A stretch of DNA of 55,464 nucleotides from Verrucomicrobiota bacterium (GTDB lineage: Bacteria > Verrucomicrobiota > Verrucomicrobiia > Palsa-1439), in contig PLZV01000018.1 in NCBI GenBank assembly GCA_003152315.1, positions 126,125 to 181,588 on the forward strand, written 5' to 3'. The notes under the pieces were generated by a model. It was not told the origin of the DNA, did not search any database, and saw nothing but the letters and a program-made list of their open reading frames with translations. A program made the position numbers and the translations under genes. How positions within the stretch are numbered: the stretch's first letter is position 1; each line of letters begins with the position of its first letter. Positions 34,432 to 42,442 of the stretch are shown here, piece after piece.

Positions 34432-36765
34432 TTATTTCTTCGCAAGAATCGCGTTCAGAACGCGCTCGGGCGTGAACGGCGCCTTCATCATCCGCACGCC
34501 ACACGCGTCGTAAATCGCGTTCGCCAGCGCTGGCAGTGGACCGTTAATCCCTATCTCGGCGATGCTCTTCGCGCCGAAGGGACCGGTCGGCTCATAGGTC
34601 TCGACGAGGATTGTGCGAATCTTCGGTGCGTCCACCGTGGTGAACAGCCGATAATCGAAGAAGCTAGGATTGAGCATACGACCGTGTGCGTCGAAGACCA
34701 TCTCTTCGCAGAGCGCGTAGCTCAGGCCGTTCAGCGCCGCGCCTTCCATCTGGCCCTCCGCGAGCTTCGGGTTGATCGCGACGCCGCAGTCCACGGCGCA
34801 GACGTAATCGAGCACGCGCACCTTGCCCGTCTCCATGTCCACCTCGACTTCCGCGAAATGCGCGGCGAACGGCGGCGGCGACACGTAGGAGATATGCGAC
34901 GCTTCGCCTTCGATCTGGAATTGGTTCTGACCGTAGAGCGAGCGGTTGATGATGTTGGGGTACGGCACTTCCTTGCCCGATTTGCTGATGACTTTCGCCT
35001 TCTCGCAACGCAAGTTCGCGACATCTTCTTTCAACATCTCAGCCGCGACCTTGAGAATCTTGTCGCGGCAGGCTTCCGCCGCTTTCTTGACGGCGCCGCC
35101 GGACACGTACGTGGTACTCGACGCGTACGCGCCCTTGTCGAACGGCGTCACGTCGGTGTCGGACGAGTAGGTTTGAATCTTATCGACGGTGACACCCAGG
35201 ACTTGTCCCGCGATCTGTGCGAGCACGGTGTCGCTGCCGGTGCCGAGGTCGGTCGCGCCCATCAACAGGTTGAACGAGCCGTCCTCGTTCATCTTAATGC
35301 GCGCCGACGCCATGTCGATACCCGCAATGCCGGAGCCTTGCATCAGGCAGGCCATGCCGATGCCGCGCTTGATGCGCGCGTTCGGATCACGTTTGGCATA
35401 TAGGCGATGCTTCTGGTTCCAGCCAATTGCTGCCGCGGCGCGGTCGATGCATTCATCCAGACCGCAACTCTCGATGGGGTTTTCGTGTCCTTCCTTCCCC
35501 TCACCCAACGCGGTGAAGACGGGATTGGTCTCGCCCTTCTGGATGTGGTTTTTCTTGCGCAGTTCAATCGGGTCGATGCCCAGCTTGTCGGCGATGATGT
35601 CCATCATCTGCTCGATGGCGAACGCGCCCTGTGTCGCGCCGTAACCACGATACGCGCCGGTGATCGGGGTGTTCGTGTATACGGAGTCGCCCCAGAACCG
35701 CACGTTCTTGCAGCGGTAAAACGGCAGCGTCTTGCTGCCGACGTTCGTGAGCAGCGTCAGCGAATGCGTTCCGTAACCGCCCGTCCAACTTGTCACGCAC
35801 TGGTCCATCGCGGTAAACGTGCCGTCCTTCTTCACGCCAATGGTCATCTTGACGATGGACGGATCGCGTGTGCGGCTCGCGATGAATTCCTCACGGCGCG
35901 TCATCTCGATCTTCACGGGCCGACGCGTGCGCACCGTTATCAGCGCGCACAAATCCTCAAGGATAATTTCCTGCTTCGCGCCGAACCCGCCGCCGATGCG
36001 CGGCTTGATGACACGGATCTGGTTGACGGGAATCTGCAGGCATTGCGCCACGATGCGGCGGCAATGCCACGGCACCTGCGTCGCCGTGCGCAACACAATG
36101 CGATGGTTCTCGTCGAGATACCCGATACATACGTGCGGTTCCAACGGACAATGCTGCGCGTATTGCGTCTCGAACTCTTCCTCGACGATGAAGTCCGCTT
36201 CCTTCAATCCCTGATCGATCTTGCCGATCTCGACATCATAATGCGCCGCGATGTTGTGCTTACGGTCGTGAATCCCGTCGGCGTCAGGCTCGTCATGAAT
36301 GACCGGCGCGCCTTCCTTCACCGCCTCGCGAACATCGAACACCGCCGGCAACACTTCGTACTTCACATTGATGAGCTTCAACGCCTGCTCGGCAATCTCG
36401 GCAGTCTCAGCGGCCACACAAGCCACGCGGTCGCCCACAAACCGCACCTTCGTATCGAACATGAACGCGTCATACGGCGACGGCTCCGGATACCCCTGCC
36501 CCGCCGTCGTATGGGGCACGCGCGGCACGTTCTTGTGGGTCAACACAATCGAAACGCCCGGCAATTTCTCCGCCTCGGTCGCGTCGATATCAAGAATGCG
36601 CGCATGCGCATGCGGACTCCCCAGAATCTTCGCATGCAGCATGTTCTTCAAGAAAATGTCATCGGTAAATTTCGCCGACCCCGTGACCAGCCCAATCCCA
36701 TCCACCCGCCAAGGGCTCGTGCCGACGGAGTTTTTCTCAAAGGGAAGTGAGGTTGTTTCTTTCAT
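34432..36765 (-). CDS. Molybdenum hydroxylase large subunit (xanthine dehydrogenase/aldehyde oxidase family)
   Basis: 777 aa. Fold signatures: GSAKFTDDI (N-terminal aldehyde oxidase domain), GGGFGAKQE (about 258–266), GAYRGYGATQG with the active-site Arg, LGTGSDTVLAQIAG, and FGAKSIAEIGING with the catalytic Glu near the C-terminus. It binds the molybdopterin cofactor and hydroxylates a heterocycle or aldehyde. Purine versus other substrate cannot be settled by sequence reading, so no symbol is given. It is the last gene of the operon. Confidence 0.9.
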   Translation of the reverse strand: MKETTSLPFEKNSVGTSPWRVDGIGLVTGSAKFTDDIFLKNMLHAKILGSPHAHARILDIDATEAEKLPGVSIVLTHKNVPRVPHTTAGQGYPEPSPYDAFMFDTKVRFVGDRVACVAAETAEIAEQALKLINVKYEVLPAVFDVREAVKEGAPVIHDEPDADGIHDRKHNIAAHYDVEIGKIDQGLKEADFIVEEEFETQYAQHCPLEPHVCIGYLDENHRIVLRTATQVPWHCRRIVAQCLQIPVNQIRVIKPRIGGGFGAKQEIILEDLCALITVRTRRPVKIEMTRREEFIASRTRDPSIVKMTIGVKKDGTFTAMDQCVTSWTGGYGTHSLTLLTNVGSKTLPFYRCKNVRFWGDSVYTNTPITGAYRGYGATQGAFAIEQMMDIIADKLGIDPIELRKKNHIQKGETNPVFTALGEGKEGHENPIESCGLDECIDRAAAAIGWNQKHRLYAKRDPNARIKRGIGMACLMQGSGIAGIDMASARIKMNEDGSFNLLMGATDLGTGSDTVLAQIAGQVLGVTVDKIQTYSSDTDVTPFDKGAYASSTTYVSGGAVKKAAEACRDKILKVAAEMLKEDVANLRCEKAKVISKSGKEVPYPNIINRSLYGQNQFQIEGEASHISYVSPPPFAAHFAEVEVDMETGKVRVLDYVCAVDCGVAINPKLAEGQMEGAALNGLSYALCEEMVFDAHGRMLNPSFFDYRLFTTVDAPKIRTILVETYEPTGPFGAKSIAEIGINGPLPALANAIYDACGVRMMKAPFTPERVLNAILAKK

Positions 36766-37127
36766 CTCCGTGTTCCTTGATTCGGTAATGACAAATTCAT
36801 CAATCTAACCCAGTGTTCGATTAGCGCCTGAAATACTTCGCGTGCATATTCATCATTCTCATGCTCGCAGGCAGCGTGAGGACTCCAATCATCGAGGCAA
36901 CCCATATTCCCAACGGGAATAGCCCTGTAATGTTTTACAGCCGACTCGATATCGCTCGACGTGAGCGCGAGCAGGCATTTACGCAAATCCTCCACATAGG
37001 TCCCACCGACATCGTGATCTTGACAAAACTTAAGCAATGCTCTCGTTGCTGTCGACTGCATAGACATATAATCTTTGCTGTATTTGATGACCTCGGCCGT
37101 TTTATCAGATCTGCTAAAGATGTTCAT
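36762..37127 (-). CDS. Hypothetical protein inserted within the molybdenum hydroxylase operon
   Basis: 121 aa, not recognised. Helical and acidic with four cysteines (residues 34, 46, 76 and 87), including one in VGNMGCLDDW; no membrane segment. Its stop overlaps the large-subunit ATG by 4 bp, and it starts 15 bp after the iron–sulfur subunit, so it is translated with the enzyme. This is not a standard subunit. It could be a chaperone or a recently inserted gene. Confidence 0.6.
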   Translation of the reverse strand: MNIFSRSDKTAEVIKYSKDYMSMQSTATRALLKFCQDHDVGGTYVEDLRKCLLALTSSDIESAVKHYRAIPVGNMGCLDDWSPHAACEHENDEYAREVFQALIEHWVRLMNLSLPNQGTRR

Positions 37128-37142
37128 TCTGCGACATCTTAT

Positions 37143-37628
37143 TCACACTGCTGTGCTTCCCTTGGCGCTACGCATTTCGGCGGCGGCGGTGAGGACGGCG
37201 GCGATGGGCTTCACGTAGCCGGTGCAGCGGCAGATGACGCCGGAGAGGGCTTCGCGGACGTCGGCATCGGTCGGGGTCGGGTTGGCGTCGAGCAATTCTT
37301 TCGCGGAGAGGATCAGACCGGGGGTGCAGAAACCGCATTGCGCTCCACCCTCATCAAGGAACGCCTTCTGCAGAGGATGGAGCGTACCGTCTTTTGCGGA
37401 CAGGCCCTCGATGGTCTCGATCGTCTTGTTCTGGCAATGCGCGGCCAGCACGACGCAGGAGTTGACCGTCCGCCCGTTCAGCAACACGGCGCAGATGCCG
37501 CAGTCGCCGTTCGAGCAGCCGACCTTCACGCCCGAGTAGCCTTCGCGCCGTAGAATGTCGAGCAGCGTGTCCGTCGGCTGACAGGGAAAATCCTTTGGAT
37601 CGTTGTTGATGGTAACGTGCAGGTTCAC
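37143..37628 (-). CDS. Molybdenum hydroxylase iron–sulfur subunit (2×[2Fe-2S])
   Basis: 161 aa from GTG 37628 (read as MNLHVTINNDPKDF), with GGGAGG close upstream. First cluster: CSNGDCGIC plus a later Cys (NSCVV); second cluster: QCGFCTPG and ICRCTGY. Electron transfer from the Mo site to FAD. The GTG start overlaps the FAD-subunit stop (GTGA). The longer open frame upstream is a shadow. Confidence 0.92.
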   Translation of the reverse strand: MNLHVTINNDPKDFPCQPTDTLLDILRREGYSGVKVGCSNGDCGICAVLLNGRTVNSCVVLAAHCQNKTIETIEGLSAKDGTLHPLQKAFLDEGGAQCGFCTPGLILSAKELLDANPTPTDADVREALSGVICRCTGYVKPIAAVLTAAAEMRSAKGSTAV

Positions 37629-38494
37629 AGCGTCCTCCCTTTGGCAAATTGATACGCTTCCGCCAGCGCGCGCCTTACCAGGACGCTGCTGATTTGTTTG
37701 CGATACTGCGCGCTGCCGCGAACGTCGGACATGGGTTGAATCAAATCGGCGGCTTTCGCGCTCACGGATTCCACCAGCGCGGCGTCGAGGGGTTTTTCGG
37801 CCAACTCCTGCTCCAGTGCGGTCAGGCGCACGGGTGCGGGCAAGCCGCCGCCAACCGCGATTCGCGCCTCGCTGCATTTCTTCCCGGTCATCTTCAACAC
37901 AGCGACCACATTCAAAATCGCCACCGCGTCACCGTCGGTCAGGGCGACGCGCTGCAACGATGCGCCCGCGTCGCCGCTCGACAGTTTCGCGGAGAAATCC
38001 ACGGCGATCTCCGTATTGCCCAAAATCGCCCGGTTCTCTTTGCTGAAGAAGCTGGCCAATGACACGACGCGTTTCTGTTTCCCTTGTACCGTCACCTGCG
38101 TGTCCAGTGCCAGCAAGACCGTGAGCAAATCGAAGAAAGTCGCGTAGCCGAACAGCACATCCTGCAAGGTCGTCGTGTTGCGCTGGATCCTTGTGGAATA
38201 AGCCTGTGCCGCCTTGGGTAAGAGACCGTTGAGCGCTTCGTTCAGCTCCTTGGAGGCCACGATTTGCTGAAAGGTCGCCGCGCCGCCGATGGAAAGTTTC
38301 CGTCCTTCGATCTTCACATAGTTGAGGTCAACCGCCGAAATATCCACCAGGCAGGTGGCCGCCCGCAACTTGCTGGAGATGAGGTGAAAAGCGCCCGTCA
38401 CGGGAACGGGGATTTGCCCGTCATTCTTCCCCAGCTTCTTGAGAGCGTCGCGAAGCGAGGTGGCGTGGTAGTATTCTTGAACGTTGGCGAACAT
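37625..38494 (-). CDS. Molybdenum hydroxylase FAD-binding subunit
   Basis: 289 aa with the family pattern LVDISAVDLNYVKIEGRKLSIGGAATFQQIV at 50–80 and a C-terminal domain ending SAQYRKQISSVLVRRALAEA. The usual glycine-rich FAD stretch (SxGGN) reads STRIQRNTTTLQDVLFG here, so the flavin pyrophosphate loop is atypical. First gene of the operon. Confidence 0.82.
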   Translation of the reverse strand: MFANVQEYYHATSLRDALKKLGKNDGQIPVPVTGAFHLISSKLRAATCLVDISAVDLNYVKIEGRKLSIGGAATFQQIVASKELNEALNGLLPKAAQAYSTRIQRNTTTLQDVLFGYATFFDLLTVLLALDTQVTVQGKQKRVVSLASFFSKENRAILGNTEIAVDFSAKLSSGDAGASLQRVALTDGDAVAILNVVAVLKMTGKKCSEARIAVGGGLPAPVRLTALEQELAEKPLDAALVESVSAKAADLIQPMSDVRGSAQYRKQISSVLVRRALAEAYQFAKGRTL

Positions 38495-38596
38495 TTGATT
38501 TCCTTACGCTAAAGGCCGAACTGCGCTGTCTTACAGACTACACTTGAGGCCATTTCTTGACCAGAGATTTCTTGGACACGGTCCTGCCAGGGAGAG

Positions 38597-40738
38597 TTAC
38601 GGAGACGGCGTGATCGTCACGAAGCCGCTCTCGTTCGTTCCCAGGAAAAGGCCGCCGCCGAAATGATTGGTCTGCACCAGTTCCCCGTTGAAGAAAATGG
38701 GCAGCTTGCTGAGGGTGCGGTCGACGAAGCTGCCGCTGAACAAGCCGGACGTCGACACCACGAACAAGGCCAGTTGGTCACTGCCGGGCGTCGAAACCGT
38801 GACATTCCCCGAAGCATCCACGACCACGGTCTTGACGATGTTGCTTACGAGATTGCCGCCACCCAATGTGACCACGTTGGTTCCCGCGACCGACAGGCCA
38901 GCGGAGTTCGTCGAGGAGTTCGGCTTAAGGTACGCGGCACCCACCAGTGAGACCAATGTAGTGAACCCGCCCGAATAGAAATGATCCGTTGGCACCGGCG
39001 GCTTCTGCCAATCGAGCGCCGCGTCAATCACATTGGTGCTGGTAAACGCGATCCGCCCGAGGGAGAACCCTTTCTTTGAATACAGCAAGTTATAGAACGG
39101 CCATGTGCCAAGCAATGATACGGGAGCAATGCCGGAGATTTTTGTTTCATCACCGAGCACACCCTTGAGGCTGCCCCGGCCGGTCCTCGACACCGTCAAC
39201 GTCCCATAGCCATATCCCTGGGGCAAATTCGGATCGGTTGGATCAACTGGCGGCACAACGAAGGTAAACTTGCCCGCGAACGGGCAGTGAAAACTCTTGC
39301 CGAACCCGCCCAGATCAGCGAGCAACTGAGATGTGAACACACTGTCCGACACGGTACCGATGACCTGATTGGTCCCGCCGGCCTCACTCAACTGCAGAAT
39401 GAGCTGAAGTGAATTCAGATTTTTCCGCATGACGGTATTCGTTGCGTTCCCTGTCCCATCAAACTGGCCCTTAAAGGCAGAAAGCACGCTGCCCATGGTC
39501 AGCTTCGCCGTGAAGGAACCCGTGGCCGTAAGGGATAGGGTGAGAGAACCCGAGCTGACGAGTGTCGGCGCATTGGTCTGGATCACCAGGCCGTTGTACG
39601 TCCCGGCCGGGAAGATGCCAAATCGGAAGACGGTGCCGTGTAGTTTTGCGCCCCCGAAGGCTGTGGTCCCGTAGAAGAAGGCGTCGTCGCCCTGGATCAG
39701 CCCGGCGTACGGGAAGGCGCCATCCGTGCCGCCGTTAAAGTTGTACAGCGTCGTGAACACACTGTTGGAGGTGACCTGGTACACGGTTCCATAGTGAAAA
39801 CCCCCACCCAGGGTCATCCCGTAAAAGAAGCTGTCCCGCCCCTGAACAAGCGCGCCCCGTGAATCCTTTCCCTCGCCGGCGGCAAAGTTATGCAGTGTCG
39901 TCAATGTGCCCGCCGAAGTGATCTTGAAGACGGTGCCATCGCCACGCGAGCCGTCCGAGGTTGTCCCGTAGAAGAGGCCGTCACTGCCCTGGATAAGTTG
40001 CGATTCTGGGAAATCACCATTCGTGTCCCTGCTAAACTGAAACAAGGTGGTCAACGTACCAGCCGGCGTAATCTGGAACACCGTGCCGTTTTCGTTCGTC
40101 CCCCCAAGAAAGGTTGTCCCGTAGAAATTGCTGTCGCTCCCTTGCACCAGACCCGCCTCGGGCCTGCTACCGTTGGTGCCATTAAAGCTGAAGAGCGTCG
40201 CGAATGCGCCCACGGAACTGACAGTGAATACGCTGCCGGTCCCGTTCACACCGCCCCCGGTGGTGGTCCCATAGAAAAGGCCGTCGTTGCCCTCCACCAG
40301 TTGGATATCGGGAACACCGCCGTCGACGCCGTTGGTAAAAGTGTAGACCGTCGTAAACGCGCCATTGGAGCTGACCTGATAAATGGTGCCAAAGCCGGTC
40401 CCGCCGCCGGAGGCCGTCCCGTAAAACAATCCATCACTGCCCTGGATCACGCCCGCGCGCGGGTTGCAGCCGTCAGGACCACCCGTAAAATTGTAGATCG
40501 TGGTCAGCGTGCCTGCCGTCGTGATCTTGAAGACGGTGCCGGTGTTATGCGTACCACCTTCGCCCGTCGTCCCGTAGAAAAGGGCATCGCTGCCCTCCAC
40601 CAGCTCGGATTGCGGCAGGCCGCCGTTAGGCCCGGCAAATTTAAAAAGGGTCTCGGACGCGATCTGGATCGCCATGACAGAACTACTCGCCAGGCCCAGC
40701 AGGACAATTGCAGCTAAAATGCGAAAGCTTTTCAACAC
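38597..40738 (-). CDS. Secreted GloVer-repeat protein
   Basis: 713 aa from GTG 40738 (AGAGGA about 10 nt upstream). A signal peptide (FRILAAIVLLGLASSSVMA) is followed by seven tandem repeats of about 50 residues, each with an LFYGTT-like core and GTVF(K/Q)ITxxGTLTTL(Y/F)xF, the GloVer (Gloeobacter–Verrucomicrobia) repeat, a probable beta-propeller. The C-terminal 300 residues are beta-rich and unrecognised. Probably outer-surface or exported; role unknown. Confidence 0.82.
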   Translation of the reverse strand: MLKSFRILAAIVLLGLASSSVMAIQIASETLFKFAGPNGGLPQSELVEGSDALFYGTTGEGGTHNTGTVFKITTAGTLTTIYNFTGGPDGCNPRAGVIQGSDGLFYGTASGGGTGFGTIYQVSSNGAFTTVYTFTNGVDGGVPDIQLVEGNDGLFYGTTTGGGVNGTGSVFTVSSVGAFATLFSFNGTNGSRPEAGLVQGSDSNFYGTTFLGGTNENGTVFQITPAGTLTTLFQFSRDTNGDFPESQLIQGSDGLFYGTTSDGSRGDGTVFKITSAGTLTTLHNFAAGEGKDSRGALVQGRDSFFYGMTLGGGFHYGTVYQVTSNSVFTTLYNFNGGTDGAFPYAGLIQGDDAFFYGTTAFGGAKLHGTVFRFGIFPAGTYNGLVIQTNAPTLVSSGSLTLSLTATGSFTAKLTMGSVLSAFKGQFDGTGNATNTVMRKNLNSLQLILQLSEAGGTNQVIGTVSDSVFTSQLLADLGGFGKSFHCPFAGKFTFVVPPVDPTDPNLPQGYGYGTLTVSRTGRGSLKGVLGDETKISGIAPVSLLGTWPFYNLLYSKKGFSLGRIAFTSTNVIDAALDWQKPPVPTDHFYSGGFTTLVSLVGAAYLKPNSSTNSAGLSVAGTNVVTLGGGNLVSNIVKTVVVDASGNVTVSTPGSDQLALFVVSTSGLFSGSFVDRTLSKLPIFFNGELVQTNHFGGGLFLGTNESGFVTITPSP

Positions 40739-40915
40739 GACACGTTTTCCTCTCAATTCTGTTTGGCGCGGGTGGTTTCCCTCAACTGGCAGAGCACCAC
40801 GCACAGTTTCATAGCGGAACGACTCGCCAACGTCAATACAGGGAATCTGTCATCACCCCCGCGCTAACGAAGCTGCGCTCGAAAAAACGAAGCCATGCCT
40901 GGCGCGAGAGGGTTG

Positions 40916-41518
40916 TTACTGGTTGGAGATCGTGGGCTTGTTGAGGGTATCCGCCGAACTGGGGGTCTTCTCGCTGAAAATCTCGTTGTACGCGGGGGTG
41001 CGGCGCAGGGAATTCAAATCGGGATCGCGCGCCGCCGCCTGATAATAGGTGCGCCCCGCGTCGTCGTTCTCCAAGCAGATGCGGAGGTTGCGCATGGCGT
41101 TGTCGGGTTCATTCATTAACGCGCAAACGCAAACCAGATTGTAGCGCGCTTCGAGGTTATACGGGTCGTTTTCCAGGGCTGTCAGGAGCCGCTCGGCAGC
41201 CTGCCACAGCACCTGACGATCACTCGTGAGTTTGCCATATTCCAGCAAGGCCACCCCCCAATGCGTATGGAGCCGCGGGGTGTTGGCCACGGACTCAACC
41301 TCGCCGGCAGAGGCAAATTGACGAATCGCTTTCTGGTAGAGCCCGCGTTTGGCCGCGTCGTCGGTGACACTTTGCGCCAGCAACACGAGACAGGTGCCCA
41401 GGCCGCATCGCAGTCGCGCGCGTTCACCGGTGAATCCGGCCAACTTTAGCCCTAACTCGCAGACCTTCCGAGTTTCGCCAAGGAGTTGCTGGCGTTGGGC
41501 GGCGTTTTCAGGGCTCAT
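40916..41518 (-). CDS. TPR-repeat protein (downstream part)
   Basis: 200 aa from ATG 41518 (MSPENAAQRQQLLGETRK). Tetratricopeptide-like helices run throughout; the C-terminal part YNLVCVCALMNEPDNAMRNL… RDPDLNSLRRTPAY is a typical end-of-group TPR. It overlaps the upstream TPR frame by 11 bp. The two may be separate coupled genes or one gene split by a frameshift. Confidence 0.65.
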   Translation of the reverse strand: MSPENAAQRQQLLGETRKVCELGLKLAGFTGERARLRCGLGTCLVLLAQSVTDDAAKRGLYQKAIRQFASAGEVESVANTPRLHTHWGVALLEYGKLTSDRQVLWQAAERLLTALENDPYNLEARYNLVCVCALMNEPDNAMRNLRICLENDDAGRTYYQAAARDPDLNSLRRTPAYNEIFSEKTPSSADTLNKPTISNQ

Positions 41519-41905
41519 TGCACTCCGCCATGAGCATCTCCGCCCACTCTCGGAGGCAAGCCGGTTCGACATCCGGACAATGCGGGGCCCGGTCAAACCG
41601 CCCGCGGGCCCTCTGGATCAGGTCACGACGGCGCGAAGGCGCGCGTTCCAGTTGCGCCAACCGGTAATAGCAGTGCGCAGCCATCCCCTGCAGGCGAAAA
41701 GAACCGGAATCGATCCGGACTGCGACGTCGCATTGTGCAATCGCGCGGAGCAAGTTCGACGCGGATTCGTCGGGTGATTTCGTGGCATCCGCCTCTTTCA
41801 GATAGTTCCGCGGATTGGTAGGATTTGTCGGCCTCCGATGGCGCCTGGGGCTGCTGGGCGCGGGCTGTGACGGCCACAGCCCAGATGAACGCGGGGTTAA
41901 GCGGA
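41508..41905 (-). CDS. TPR-like protein (upstream part, possibly frameshifted)
   Basis: 131 aa if ATG 41905 is used. SASNLLRAIAQCDVAVRID, MAAHCYYRLAQLERAP and LREWAEMLMAEC are TPR-like helices that continue naturally into the downstream frame. The first 40 residues are low complexity, while another frame over the same DNA reads like a signal peptide (LNPAFIWAVAVTARAQ), a hint of a second frameshift near 41800. Confidence 0.45.
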
Positions 41906-41926
41906 CGAGCATCGCACGAACCCTTT

Positions 41927-42103
41927 TCACCCGTTCCAGGGATTGGCCAGAATGCAGTCGATGAGTTCGCCCAACGGACACGTGGCAACGCAACAGTACT
42001 TGTCGGCGCCACCATAATACACAAACAACTCATCTCCGATGACCACGTTGCCGCAAGGGAACACGACATTGGGTTTAAGCCCCACCCGCTCATAGTCGAG
42101 GAA
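41927..42103 (-). pseudogene. 3' stub of a GH130 glycoside phosphorylase gene
   Basis: 58 codons ending at TGA 41927: FLDYERVGLKPNVVFPCGN, VVIGDELFVYYGGADKY, CCVATCPLGELIDCIL. This is the C-terminal end of GH130 beta-mannoside phosphorylases. Upstream of 42103 the frame has no start and meets a stop, and the DNA is unrelated. The rest of the gene (about 270 codons) is missing. Confidence 0.75.
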
Positions 42104-42310
42104 TTATGTCATCGCCGCTGTGCGAACGAAGACGCGAGCTGCCAACGCTGCGCCTCTGGTTTCATGTTGGCGGGTTTGGCAGGCGCGTGATCTACTTGCC
42201 ATGGTACTCAAGGATTGCATAGTATGATATGGTTGTTGTGCAGCGATGGAAATGCTGATGCCATTTTTCGCTGGAACCGCAACTTATTACTCCGCAGCTA
42301 CTTACGTTGT

Positions 42311-42387
<77 letters not shown>

Positions 42388-42442
42388 CTTCACTCTTGTG
42401 CGAGCCGGCAAGATTCTGTCCCCTGCCCCCTTCTTGGTACGC

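Noticed and set aside
34006..36750. Two long rightward open frames (465 and 447 aa)
   Set aside because: Shadows of the molybdenum hydroxylase large subunit; their His/Arg-rich translations match nothing and GC-rich codon bias explains them.
36930..37130. Possible toxin–antitoxin pair at the small ORF in the hydroxylase operon
   Set aside because: Only one ORF is present and it overlaps the large subunit; no toxin or antitoxin motif was seen.
38647..40660. Tandem DNA repeats, considered as a CRISPR or satellite array
   Set aside because: The periodicity is about 150 bp, in frame and protein-level (GloVer repeats); there are no short identical direct repeats with unique spacers.
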